From an uncultured Acidimicrobiales bacterium (GTDB lineage: Bacteria > Actinomycetota > Acidimicrobiia > Acidimicrobiales > SZUA-35), in assembly GCA_937958015.1 (NCBI GenBank), contig CALGOA010000137.1, forward strand, positions 1-42,952: DNA of 42,952 nucleotides, in the 5' to 3' direction. The notes under the pieces were generated by a model. That model did not search any database. It was not told where the DNA came from and was given only the letters and a program-made list of their open reading frames with translations. How positions within the stretch are numbered: the stretch's first letter is position 1; the number at the start of each line of letters is the position of its first letter. Below, one piece after another: positions 7,686 to 16,632 of this stretch. Position numbers and translations under genes: made by a program.

Positions 7686-9500
7686 TTAGGTGGTTACCTC
7701 GATGATCTCCTCGAGGCGAACGATGTCTTCGGCGCTTACGACACCGAGGAAGATGCCATCCGAGGTGAGGATGGCCAACATGTCATAGCCGCCCTGCTGC
7801 ATGGCCACCATGGCATCGCGGACGTACCAGTTTGGTGACCCGACCGGTGCTTCGGTATCCATCACCTCCGCCACCGTCGTTTCGTTCCACAGATCCCTGT
7901 CGACCGACGCACACAACGAGATGGTGCACAGACCGAGGTAGGTACTTCCGTCGACGACGGGAGCGGTCTTCAGCTGCTGCCCGATCGCCAGGTTGTGTAT
8001 GAATTCGTACACGGTGCTGTCGGGGGGAACACTTAACGGGATCGGCTTCAGGACGTTCCCGACCGGGCTGTTGGCTTTTCCTTCGATCAGACCGGTGCGT
8101 TCGATCAACTGACCGGTACTCACCGACGATGGACCCGCTACCAACTGCGACACCGCAGCCGCAACGAGCGCAGGCACGACCGCACCGCCACCGGTTGATT
8201 CGGCGACGAACATGACTGCCGCCAGCGGCGTTCGGTAGCCAGCGCCCAGGAAGGCCGCCAGGCCGATAACCGGCCACAGGTTCTGATTGGTCGAACCGAT
8301 ATCGAGGGTGTCGAGAGCCGTGCCGACCAGCGAACCGAACAGTACGCCCTGGATCGCTAGCGGGATGAAGAAGCCGCCGGTGCCGCCGGCCCCAACGGTG
8401 ACGAAGGTCGATAGCGCCTTCACGACGAAGACAAACAGCACCGCGGTGAACGCATGATTGTCCTCGAGCAACCAGTCGACCACGTGCAGACCGGGGCCGA
8501 GGGTGACCGGATCACCAACGGTGCTATCGCTGAGCACCGCCAGACCCGCCAACACCGCTCCACCGATGATGACGGTGTTGACCTTGGAGTAGGTGGATGC
8601 GATTGCCTTGGCCCGACGGACGCACCAGGCGTAGGCCCGGCCGCCGAAACCCGCACCGACGCCGAGGACCACTGCTCCGATCAGCTGAGCCGAGCCCACG
8701 CCGGAGTCAAAGGCGAACGGCAGGACCGCTTCGGGCTCCACCAACGGAATGGTGACGAAGGCGAGGTAACCCGCCGCCGACGCAAGCAGCGAAGGAAGGA
8801 GGGCCCGATGGGCGAGGTCGTCGCGATAGGGCGCCTCGAGGGCGAACACGACGCCAGTTGCGGGCGCCTGGAACAGACTGGAGACACCTGCGGCCGCGCC
8901 GGCGGTGAGCAGAACCTTGGCGTAGTCGTTACCGAGCCACTTCCGCAGCCAACCCGACATGCGAAGACCGGTCATCGAACCGGCGTAGATAGCGGGACCC
9001 TCCAGACCGACCGCTCCGCCGAGACCGATCGTGGCCATACCCGACATGAGACGGGGCATGAGATCCCGGCCTCGAAGATACGGAGTCTGCTGGTGATAGG
9101 CCCGAATGTACTCATCGGAGGTCGATGCACTGATGCCGCCGCCGAAGGTGCGCAGGATCAGAGTTCCGATCGCCAGGCCGACCATCGGGGCCACCGCCGC
9201 GATGTAAAGAGGCTGCTCGCGAAGGTTGTCGAGGAGCAGCTGAAGCACGATCCATTCGAGGACCGACACGAAGGCACCAACGATGAGGCCCACCACAACC
9301 GACGCCGCCAGAAGACGACTTACGTTCTGTTCCGGCGCCAGCGAGCGTAGGGAAGTCAGTACTCGCTGCACAGCGTTCCATACTGCCGCCGGACCGCTCA
9401 CTTTTCGTGCCCATGCCTGCACAAAATCTTGGAAATTCATCTCGTGACGCGACCACTCGATTCCAGCGATGCCGCAGTGGCGCTCTGTGGCAATTGTCAT
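7686..9500 (-). CDS. ClC-family chloride channel/transporter with C-terminal CBS pair
   Basis: This is a 604-residue membrane protein. Residues of roughly 60-450 hold the multi-helix ClC core: AVGLEGPAIYAGSM is the equivalent of G(K/R)EGP, keeping the gating glutamate, and GTGGFFIPLAIQG is the GxFxP motif. The first selectivity motif, normally GSGIP, is GGGISASTSDE here, so anion selectivity may differ from canonical ClCs. Residues of roughly 475-604 form two CBS domains (KPIPLSVPPDSTVYEFIHN and PVGSPNWYVRDAMVAMQ), which in related proteins bind adenine nucleotides and regulate transport. The long start at 9500 is used; an in-frame ATG at 9440 (MNFQDFVQAW) is equally plausible. It starts divergently from the small gene at 9631 and ends convergently with the McrC-like gene. 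Confidence 0.85.
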   Translation of the reverse strand: MTIATERHCGIAGIEWSRHEMNFQDFVQAWARKVSGPAAVWNAVQRVLTSLRSLAPEQNVSRLLAASVVVGLIVGAFVSVLEWIVLQLLLDNLREQPLYIAAVAPMVGLAIGTLILRTFGGGISASTSDEYIRAYHQQTPYLRGRDLMPRLMSGMATIGLGGAVGLEGPAIYAGSMTGLRMSGWLRKWLGNDYAKVLLTAGAAAGVSSLFQAPATGVVFALEAPYRDDLAHRALLPSLLASAAGYLAFVTIPLVEPEAVLPFAFDSGVGSAQLIGAVVLGVGAGFGGRAYAWCVRRAKAIASTYSKVNTVIIGGAVLAGLAVLSDSTVGDPVTLGPGLHVVDWLLEDNHAFTAVLFVFVVKALSTFVTVGAGGTGGFFIPLAIQGVLFGSLVGTALDTLDIGSTNQNLWPVIGLAAFLGAGYRTPLAAVMFVAESTGGGAVVPALVAAAVSQLVAGPSSVSTGQLIERTGLIEGKANSPVGNVLKPIPLSVPPDSTVYEFIHNLAIGQQLKTAPVVDGSTYLGLCTISLCASVDRDLWNETTVAEVMDTEAPVGSPNWYVRDAMVAMQQGGYDMLAILTSDGIFLGVVSAEDIVRLEEIIEVTT

Positions 9501-9552
9501 GGGCCGTTTGACCCAAACCCCTCAATAGGGGATCGATTTCGCCCGACGCTGG

Positions 9553-9582
9553 TTCGTGACAGGCTGGTTATTCGCCTACAAT
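9553..9582 (+). promoter_or_regulatory. Candidate promoter for the 52-aa gene
   Basis: TACAAT at 9577-9582 is a near-consensus -10 box about 49 bases upstream of the GTG at 9631. The -35 is weak; GTGACA at 9556-9561 is the best match, with a short 15-base spacer. The region is AT-richer than its surroundings and lies between two divergent genes. Confidence 0.4.
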
Positions 9583-9630
9583 GGTGAGTCCAGTGCAAAG
9601 CACCGTGCATCGAAATGTCAGGAGTGCCGT

Positions 9631-9789
9631 GTGAAAAAAGGGCGCCACCGTAGGTACGAGGAAGCTCGTGCTCTCAAACAAACCGTTCATAACGACGACA
9701 TCGAGTCACTTTTTGACCGACTCGACGACGACCCGTTCGATCTCCCCGTGACCGACGAGGCCAGCCTCGTGGGTGAAGACGAGGACTAG
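9631..9789 (+). CDS. Small basic/acidic hypothetical protein (52 aa)
   Basis: The ORF starts with GTG at 9631, six bases after a clear Shine-Dalgarno AGGAG (9620-9624). This is much better than the upstream start of the open frame. The 52-residue product begins MKKGRHRRYEEARALKQ, strongly basic, and ends in an acidic tail (DEASLVGEDED). Small actinobacterial proteins such as DUF3073 share this charge layout, but I cannot assign a family. The basic N-terminus suggests nucleic-acid or ribosome contact. It is monocistronic, preceded by a plausible promoter, and its stop converges on the RNase D gene. Confidence 0.65.
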   Translation: MKKGRHRRYEEARALKQTVHNDDIESLFDRLDDDPFDLPVTDEASLVGEDED

Positions 9790-9811
9790 TTCCCCCAGCC
9801 CGGCGAATGCC

Positions 9812-9831
9812 GAGGTCCCCTACAGGACCTC
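9812..9831. terminator. 7-bp hairpin between convergent genes
   Basis: GAGGTCC (9812-9818) pairs with GGACCTC (9825-9831) around a six-base loop that contains the RNase D stop codon. It lies between the ends of the 52-aa gene and the RNase D gene. No T-run follows on either strand, so termination is only suggested. Confidence 0.3.
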
Positions 9832-10974
9832 ACCGCTGCGCCGTTCCAAAACCAAACCGCCCGCACCATCAAACGCGATGGCTGCTTCGCCACGCACCAA
9901 CATCTGGATCGGGCCGCCGATGATTTCGTTGCGCCATCCCTGATCCAAACGGCTTTGCGCGCCATCGGTGAGAAAGTTCTCCACGTCGCCGCGGGTAGCC
10001 AGCGCAGCCGGATCCAGGTCGGAGTCCCGTGCGACCTGTGACACCCAGGACGTCACCAGTGACACGACGGGCCGCAACGCTCGATCCAGTTCTGCCCCCT
10101 TGACCTTCAGCGGTTCGGGAGCGGGAAGGTCCCGGCTCGCGGCAACAACCTCGAGAATCGCTTTGCCCACCTGAGCCGATGTGTGGCGTCCGTCGACCCC
10201 CCGAATCGCTTTCAGCTCGTCCATGGTCTTGGGGGCGCGTTGGGCGATGCCTACCAGCGCGATGTCGCTGACGACGGTGCGCACGGGCACATCGATCTCG
10301 GCGGCCCGATTGTCGCGCCAGCGAACGAGTTCGAGGGCGATCGCCAATGCCCTGCCCTTGAGAGCTCGGGCTTCTTTGATCCTTCGAAGCGACTCGGCTG
10401 GGGTTCGCTGGTGAAGGGCGTTCGCCAACATGGCCGAACATTCGTCCTCGACCCAGGCCAGCCGGCCCCGTTCGTTCAGTTCGGACAGAAGTTTGTCTGC
10501 AGCCGACAGGAGATGTTCCACATCTGCGGCGGCGTAGCTCAACTGGTCCGGGGTGAGCGGACGACGGAGCCAATCGGTCAAGCGGTCGGCTTTGGCCAGC
10601 TGCACGCCCTCGTACCGGCTGAGGAGGGTGGCCAACGACGCCGAGGACAAACCGAGAAATCCGGCTGCGATCTGAGTGTCGAAGAGTCGGCGGGGCAGGA
10701 CCCCACACGAACGCATCATGACCTCGAGATCCTGAGCCGCAGCGTGCATCACACACAGACGATCCGAGTCGAGCAGTGCCGCCAGCGGCATCAGGTCGAC
10801 CTCCAGCGGGTCGATCAGGACCAGTTCGTCCTCGGTTGCCATCTGCACCAATGCAACCTTCGGAAAGAAGGTTTTCTCGCGGTGAAACTCGGTGTCGATG
10901 GCGTAACGATCCGACGTCAGCGCCCGATCGATAAAACTCGCAAGGTCGGCGCTATCGGTAATCGGTTCGTGCAC
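9820..10974 (-). CDS. rnd: Ribonuclease D (DEDDy 3'-5' exonuclease with HRDC domain)
   Basis: This is a 384-residue protein. The N-terminal DnaQ-like exonuclease domain (about 1-175) has the DEDDy residues: AIDTEF with Asp27 and Glu29, the second Asp in HAAAQDLEVM, and the Tyr-Asp block in YAAADVEHLL. An HRDC domain follows (about 205-290, with RWRDNRAAEIDVP and the I-A-x(2)-A-P-K-T-M-D-E-L motif) plus a second helical C-terminal domain. RNase D trims 3' ends of tRNA and other small RNAs in the cytoplasm. The start is GTG at 10974, six bases after the stop of the mobA-like gene, so the two are probably co-transcribed with the DUF3151 gene upstream. Length and domain order fit the family well. 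Confidence 0.9.
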   Translation of the reverse strand: MHEPITDSADLASFIDRALTSDRYAIDTEFHREKTFFPKVALVQMATEDELVLIDPLEVDLMPLAALLDSDRLCVMHAAAQDLEVMMRSCGVLPRRLFDTQIAAGFLGLSSASLATLLSRYEGVQLAKADRLTDWLRRPLTPDQLSYAAADVEHLLSAADKLLSELNERGRLAWVEDECSAMLANALHQRTPAESLRRIKEARALKGRALAIALELVRWRDNRAAEIDVPVRTVVSDIALVGIAQRAPKTMDELKAIRGVDGRHTSAQVGKAILEVVAASRDLPAPEPLKVKGAELDRALRPVVSLVTSWVSQVARDSDLDPAALATRGDVENFLTDGAQSRLDQGWRNEIIGGPIQMLVRGEAAIAFDGAGGLVLERRSGEVL

Positions 10975-10980
10975 GACCTT

Positions 10981-11592
10981 CTACTGTAGGTCCTCACCAG
11001 CAGTTTTGAGGAGCCGTTCCAACTCTGCCGGGTCATCGGCGTCGGCCGACCGAATCGGGTCCACCTCGATCAGTACGTTGTCCCCGGCATCGATGGCGTC
11101 GCTCATTCGCCGCTGCCCGGCCCGAAGCAACGCATTGATGGACGTCGCGCGTTGGGTGGGCCAACATCCCAGTATCGGGTGCGGTGTGCCATCGATCGTG
11201 GCGATGGCGGCCGTGGAATTGTCGCTGGCCTGCACCAACCGACGGATCGTTTCTGCAGTGAGCAGCGGCATGTCACACGGCACTACGACAATTCGCGTGA
11301 CACCGGCCGCCCACGCCAGCGCGGTCCCCAACGCCGCCAGCGGCCCCTCGCCCGGCAGGCGGTCGGGAACCGACGGAATCGACAGCGCGGCCGAGAGCTC
11401 TGAGGATCCACCGATAAGAACGATCGGGTCGATGCCAGCATCACGGAGAGCACCGAGTGCGACCCCTGCCATGGGCCCTGACGGCGTGGCGGCCAACGAC
11501 TTGTCGGAACCGAACCGTGAGGACTCGCCGCCGGCAAGGATTGCGCCGGCGACCGGAGGCCGCCGGTCTAGGCCAGCTCGGACGGGGGCCAT
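10981..11592 (-). CDS. MobA-like molybdenum cofactor nucleotidyltransferase
   Basis: This is a 203-residue NTP-transferase (Rossmann) protein. The signature AGAILAGGESSRFGSDK near residues 15-31 is the MobA/MocA/IspD-like GGxSxRxGxDK nucleotide-binding loop, and VVPCDMPLLT carries the metal-binding Asp. MobA joins GMP to molybdopterin; the MocA branch uses CMP. The sequence does not let me choose. The start is taken at the ATG at 11592: the longer frame adds 50 Arg-rich residues that are antisense shadow of the DUF3151 gene. The chosen start overlaps the end of the DUF3151 gene by 25 bases, indicating translational coupling. The molybdopterin hydroxylase subunit encoded at 28333-30594 is a possible, distant client. 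Confidence 0.78.
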   Translation of the reverse strand: MAPVRAGLDRRPPVAGAILAGGESSRFGSDKSLAATPSGPMAGVALGALRDAGIDPIVLIGGSSELSAALSIPSVPDRLPGEGPLAALGTALAWAAGVTRIVVVPCDMPLLTAETIRRLVQASDNSTAAIATIDGTPHPILGCWPTQRATSINALLRAGQRRMSDAIDAGDNVLIEVDPIRSADADDPAELERLLKTAGEDLQ

Positions 11593-12008
11593 GCGGGATC
11601 GAGTTGGCGCAGGAAGACGGCGGTACGTTCCGCCTCGTCGTCTTCGCCGATTTCGGTGGCGGCGCTGTGCAGACCGTGTAGTGCGCGAAGGAAACCCTGG
11701 TTGGTCGGGTGTTGCCACCGCACGTAGCCCGATCCGCGCCACCCGTTCTGTCGAAGCGTGTCGAGTCCGCGGTGGTATCCCACCCGGAACGCTGCGTAGC
11801 GTTCGATCGGATGCCGACCGAGTTCACCGAGTCGAGCCCATCCGTCGAGATACCGGGGGTGATCAGCCACGATCGACGACACCGCCTCACGGCGGGCATC
11901 GACGTCGTCGATGGCCAAGGCGGCATCGAGACGGTCGGTGACCTCGGAGATCACCTGAGGAAGGACGGTTTCGGGCGGTCCACTGGTCCCGAGATCAAGA
12001 TTGGTCAC
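11568..12008 (-). CDS. DUF3151 family protein
   Basis: This is a 146-residue cytoplasmic protein of the actinobacterial DUF3151 family. The conserved core includes HPRYLDGWARLGE, AFRVGYHRGLD, and the highly characteristic QNGWRGSGYVRW followed by NQGFLRALHGL. Function is unknown; the family is small, single-domain and widely conserved in Actinomycetota. The start is GTG at 12008. Its 3' end overlaps the mobA-like gene, and RNase D follows, making a three-gene transcription unit. Confidence 0.85.
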   Translation of the reverse strand: MTNLDLGTSGPPETVLPQVISEVTDRLDAALAIDDVDARREAVSSIVADHPRYLDGWARLGELGRHPIERYAAFRVGYHRGLDTLRQNGWRGSGYVRWQHPTNQGFLRALHGLHSAATEIGEDDEAERTAVFLRQLDPAWPPSELA

Positions 12009-12085
12009 GTCAACGATCGTACGGTGAGGAGGAGAGATCGCGGCACCTGATCGCCGTCCCGGCTGGTGACCAGCTCAGCTCGAGG

Positions 12086-13027
12086 TCAGATTTGTGAGAA
12101 GGGGCCCTCGGACGGGTCGATTTCTTCACCGGTCTCGAGGAACTGTCTGGTGGCCTCATAGGACGCGGTCATGAGGTCCCGGCCCTGGCTGTAGTCGTCG
12201 AACCGAACCCTCGGAGACCCGCCGGCCGGCAGCCGGATGATGTCACACTCGTCGGCGATTTCTGCGAGGTCCTCTTCGACCCGCTGCACCCGGGCGGTCC
12301 AGTACGCATGCATCAGCGAATCGAACGGCTTCTCCGGCTCGAGCGGCCGGGGGTCCAGATGGCCAACCTGCAGGATGTAGAGCTTTCGGGCCCCCTGCGC
12401 CACCGCCCATTCGAGCGGAAGTTCGTTTACCACTCCCCCGTCGTACAACAACCGGCCATCGACCTCGACGGGCGGATAGACCGCGGGCAGAGCGGCCGAG
12501 GCCATAAGGGCCGGGATGAGCGGGCCGGTGTCGAACCAGTGGGCGGCGGCCAGGTGGGCGTCGGTCGCCACACAGGCGAACGGAACCTTCAGATCGGCGA
12601 ACGTACGGGCCGGCAACTCGGCGTGGAGTAGATCCTCCAGGATCTGCGGGTCGTGGATGCTGGCCTTCTTCAGCGCCATCTGGGCAATGAAGGGCAGCCG
12701 ACTCCTGGGCATCAGATCGGGCTTGTCGTCGGCCAGGTTGCTCCACAGTCGAACCAGGCGATCGATGCCGCCCCCGGTCGGGTCGGCAGCAAATGATGCG
12801 CCGTTGATCCCACCGACCGAACAGCCGGTGATGATGTCGGGGACGATGTCGGCCTCGTGCAGCGCACGCAACATGCCGACCTGTACCGATCCGAGCACAC
12901 CCCCGCCACTGAGAATGAAGGCGGTCTTGGGTTCTCCGACGACGCGGGCGCGGGTCTCGGCCAGCCGCTCCCGCAACGATCCACGTTTTCCAAACCCGCC
13001 TCGAAATCTCGACGACCGCTGTGCCAC
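12086..13027 (-). CDS. Patatin-like phospholipase
   Basis: This is a 313-residue protein with all patatin hallmarks. The glycine-rich oxyanion loop is SGGGVLGSVQVGML, the nucleophile elbow GCSVGG (GxSxG) supplies the catalytic serine, and the dyad aspartate lies in LLYDGGVVNELP (DGG/A). These enzymes hydrolyse acyl esters of phospholipids or other lipids using a Ser-Asp dyad. No signal peptide is evident; the N-terminus is basic (RSSRFRGGFGKRGS), so it probably acts at the inner face of the membrane. The start is GTG at 13027. The neighbours are the DUF3151 unit downstream and an SRPBCC gene upstream, neither clearly linked in function. Confidence 0.9.
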   Translation of the reverse strand: MAQRSSRFRGGFGKRGSLRERLAETRARVVGEPKTAFILSGGGVLGSVQVGMLRALHEADIVPDIITGCSVGGINGASFAADPTGGGIDRLVRLWSNLADDKPDLMPRSRLPFIAQMALKKASIHDPQILEDLLHAELPARTFADLKVPFACVATDAHLAAAHWFDTGPLIPALMASAALPAVYPPVEVDGRLLYDGGVVNELPLEWAVAQGARKLYILQVGHLDPRPLEPEKPFDSLMHAYWTARVQRVEEDLAEIADECDIIRLPAGGSPRVRFDDYSQGRDLMTASYEATRQFLETGEEIDPSEGPFSQI

Positions 13028-13114
13028 GACGCCATCCTAGGCACTTCACTGCCAGCACTGCGGACGCCCAGCGCAGCGTGCTCACGTGTGGCTCGTGGGT
13101 GGGGCCGCGGATCG

Positions 13115-13504
13115 CTATGCGGCGAGGTAGGCCGCGAGTGGCTCCCAGTACATCTGCTGCCATCCGGCCTCCAGGTGCTGCGCAGCCCCGTCGGGAACCG
13201 AGCTGTGGGTCAGGGTGATTTGGGTCCCCTCACCCTCGTCGGCGAAGTCGTACCGAACCACTGAATACACGCCGTCGGGCCAGTCGGCGGGACGCCACGC
13301 TTGAACGATCCGAACGCCGGCTTCCACATCCAGTGTGAATCCCTGAATCGCTCCTCCGTGGGTGGTGAAGGGAGTGCCGGGTTCGGCCACGATCTCGGCG
13401 GGTGCGCCCGTGACGGCCGAGTGGCGGTCGGCCTCGGCGATCGCTCCATAGACATCGGGGCGGGAGGCGGCGAAGGTGTTGGTCTGGGTGAATGAATCGG
13501 TCAT
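13115..13504 (-). CDS. SRPBCC (AHSA1/START-like) domain protein
   Basis: This is a 129-residue single-domain protein of the SRPBCC hydrophobic-pocket superfamily. Features are the typical N-terminal strand TNTFAASRPDVYGAIAEADRHS, a central IVQAWRPADWPDG segment, TQITLTHSSVPDG and a C-terminal helix ending in YWEPLAAYL. Ligand unknown. AAGGA six bases before the ATG at 13504 is a good ribosome binding site. The gene is divergent from an ArsR regulator that itself overlaps a second SRPBCC gene. In many actinobacteria ArsR/AHSA1 pairs form self-regulated modules, so both SRPBCC genes are likely under the same regulator. Confidence 0.85.
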   Translation of the reverse strand: MTDSFTQTNTFAASRPDVYGAIAEADRHSAVTGAPAEIVAEPGTPFTTHGGAIQGFTLDVEAGVRIVQAWRPADWPDGVYSVVRYDFADEGEGTQITLTHSSVPDGAAQHLEAGWQQMYWEPLAAYLAA

Positions 13505-13510
13505 GGTGAA

Positions 13511-13551
13511 TCCTTAGTTAACTAGTTGGTTTATTTAACCGAGTGGTTTAT
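13511..13551. promoter_or_regulatory. AT-rich divergent promoter/operator with palindrome
   Basis: The region between the divergent SRPBCC and arsR starts is unusually AT-rich for this genome. It holds a perfect 10-bp palindrome TAGTTAACTA (13515-13524). It also holds two direct copies of GGTTTAT (13528-13534 and 13545-13551), 17 bases apart start to start, with an inverted AACC between them. This is the expected place for ArsR-dimer binding sites overlapping both promoters; binding is inferred. Confidence 0.45.
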
Positions 13552-13561
13552 CATCGCTTTC

Positions 13562-13906
13562 ATGGTTGATGCAACCCCCTCCCCCGAAATCGAACTCGAC
13601 GCCGTCTTCTCGGCCCTCGGCAATAGCACTCGGCGGGCGATCGTGGCCCGGCTCGGTTCCGGAGATGCGACGGTGTCGGAATTGGCCGCACCGTTCCAGA
13701 TGTCACTACCCGCAGTCTCGAAACATCTCACCGTCCTCGAGGACGCCGGTCTGATTCATCGAACCCGGCACGGAAAATCCCGTCGCTGCTCCCTTCACGA
13801 ACCGGCACTCGACACGGCACAGTCCTGGCTGACCGATCGTCGGAAACACTGGACCGCCACGCTCGACTCGCTGGCTGACTATATCGAAGGGACCGAATCC
13901 GCATGA
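13562..13906 (+). CDS. ArsR family winged-helix transcriptional regulator
   Basis: This is a 114-residue regulator. The ATG at 13562 is chosen because the upstream part of the frame encodes the AT-rich promoter region and does not match the family. The helix-turn-helix is clear: FSALGNSTRRAIVARL, then TVSELAAPFQMSLPAVSKHL as recognition region, then VLEDAGLIHRTRHGKSRR as wing. No conserved cysteine pair for arsenic/metal sensing is present, so it belongs to the non-metal ArsR subgroup commonly paired with AHSA1/SRPBCC genes. Its stop overlaps the next ORF by four bases (ATGA), indicating a two-gene operon. It likely represses itself and the divergent gene at 13115. Confidence 0.9.
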   Translation: MVDATPSPEIELDAVFSALGNSTRRAIVARLGSGDATVSELAAPFQMSLPAVSKHLTVLEDAGLIHRTRHGKSRRCSLHEPALDTAQSWLTDRRKHWTATLDSLADYIEGTESA

Positions 13907-14343
13907 GGGACCTTCAGCCGCCCGTTCTGGTCGTCCAGAAACACATCAAGGCGTCGATTCATCGGGTGTTCTCGGCCTGGACCACACCTGAACACCTGAC
14001 CCGTTGGTGGGGTCCGAGTGGCATCGACTGCACCGAGGCCGAGGTGGACCTACGGGTGGGCGGTGGTTTCCGGCTTGCCAACCTCCTGCCCGACGGCACG
14101 ACGATCTGGATAGCCGGGATCTATGAGGAGATCGACGTGCCGAACCGACTGGTCCACACCTGGTTCGTCGAGTCGGATCCCAACCCGTCGTCGGAGCGGG
14201 TAACGATCGAATTCGTCGAGGCCGATGGCGGCACACACATCACCGTCACCCACACCGGCATTACGACCGAGCCGGCCCGAGAGAGCCACGAAGGCGGCTG
14301 GATCGGCTGCCTCGAAAGACTCACCACCCTCCTGGAGACCTAA
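13903..14343 (+). CDS. AHSA1/SRPBCC family protein
   Basis: This is a 146-residue AHSA1-like protein (activator of Hsp90 ATPase C-terminal fold, SRPBCC superfamily). The diagnostic motif is RVFSAWTTPEHLTRWWGP, followed by DLRVGGGFRLANLLPDG, and a C-terminal GGWIGCLERLTTLL helix. It probably binds a hydrophobic ligand. Translation is coupled to arsR by an ATGA overlap. It differs clearly in sequence from the SRPBCC protein at 13115-13504, so the locus has two paralogous ligand-binding proteins under one regulator. Confidence 0.88.
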   Translation: MRDLQPPVLVVQKHIKASIHRVFSAWTTPEHLTRWWGPSGIDCTEAEVDLRVGGGFRLANLLPDGTTIWIAGIYEEIDVPNRLVHTWFVESDPNPSSERVTIEFVEADGGTHITVTHTGITTEPARESHEGGWIGCLERLTTLLET

Positions 14344-14347
14344 CGGC

Positions 14348-14407
14348 CAACCCGCCCGAACCGCTCTGTTCGATCGTCAACCCGCCCGAACCGCTCTATT
14401 CGATCAT
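14348..14407 (+). repeat. 30-bp tandem duplication
   Basis: Two adjacent 30-base copies (14348-14377 and 14378-14407), each beginning CAACCCGCCCGAACCGCTCT, differ at two positions. They start directly after the AHSA1 stop. The rest of the intergenic stretch to 14626 is purine-rich and includes a second direct repeat, GCGAGCGCAGGCAA, at 14468-14481 and 14610-14623. I see no gene there. Confidence 0.75.
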
Positions 14408-14626
14408 TTCAGACGGGTTCGCACCACCAAACAGCGTTTCGAGCGCGTTCGCCACGCACCGCACGATGCGAGCGCAGGCAATATCACAGCTCCGTGAAAC
14501 GTGGCCGAAGCGACCCGGAGTGAAGCCCGGAAGTCCGGAACTGGAAGCGGACGCCGTCGAGGAACGAGACGGCGAAGCGGAAGTGGAGGGCTACCGGCGC
14601 GCAACGAAGGCGAGCGCAGGCAAAAA

Positions 14627-16054
<1,428 letters not shown>

Positions 16055-16151
16055 TGACAAAACGCTAGGCGGCGATGACCCCAATAGTCGCCATACCACC
16101 CCGTTACCTTCGGGTAGTAATCGACGAGCAACACTCGCTCGAAACGGTCCC

Positions 16152-16631
16152 TCAGGTGAGTGCGAGGGAGTAAGTCACGTTGGCGACGGCTTCGGGACGG
16201 TCGAGACGGGGTTCACCGTCGTCGGCTGTCGAGACCATGGCCACTCGAAAGACCGCCAGAGAACGGCCCAGCTTGACCATTTGGCAATCGGTAACGATCA
16301 CGGGTCCGACCGGGCGCCGAAGGAAGTCGATCGAGAGGCTGGTGGTGACCGCCAGCGCGGCATCGCCAAGGTGTCCGAGGATCAATGCGTAGGCGACGGT
16401 GTCTGCGAGCCGCATGAGCGTGGGACCGCTGACGGTCTCGCCGGGCCGGAGGTCATCGACCCCGACCGGATAGTGATATCGACAGGCCGAGGGCTCGAAG
16501 ATCGAGAATCGATCGGGGTCGTACGCGTCGGCCCGCTCGGGCCATGCGGTCTGCATGAAGCGGTGAAGATCGTTGCGATCGAATCGCAGATGGTCCGCCG
16601 AGGGATGACTGGGCTGGGGACCGGTCGACAT
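16152..16631 (-). CDS. PaaI-type hotdog thioesterase family protein
   Basis: This is a 159-residue hotdog-fold protein. The PaaI/acyl-CoA thioesterase pattern is visible in RPGETVSGPTLMRLADTVAYALI (central helix with Asp) followed by LAVTTSLSIDFLRRP (first strand of the substrate groove) and LGRSLAVFRVAMVS. It probably hydrolyses an acyl-CoA in the cytoplasm; the substrate cannot be deduced. The ATG at 16631 lies one base after the helicase stop, so it is translationally coupled to the helicase gene. Pyruvate kinase lies downstream. Confidence 0.83.
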   Translation of the reverse strand: MSTGPQPSHPSADHLRFDRNDLHRFMQTAWPERADAYDPDRFSIFEPSACRYHYPVGVDDLRPGETVSGPTLMRLADTVAYALILGHLGDAALAVTTSLSIDFLRRPVGPVIVTDCQMVKLGRSLAVFRVAMVSTADDGEPRLDRPEAVANVTYSLALT

Positions 16632-16632
16632 C

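Noticed and set aside
11593-11742. N-terminal extension of the mobA-like gene
   Set aside because: Arg-rich and entirely within DUF3151 coding sequence; the nucleotide-binding motif begins just after the ATG at 11592.
14348-14407. Two-unit CRISPR or attachment site
   Set aside because: The two copies are directly adjacent with no spacer, and no cas or integrase gene is nearby.
14404-14604. 66-aa minus-strand ORF downstream of pyk
   Set aside because: Arg/Pro-rich with no ribosome site or similarity; better explained as repeat-rich intergenic DNA.
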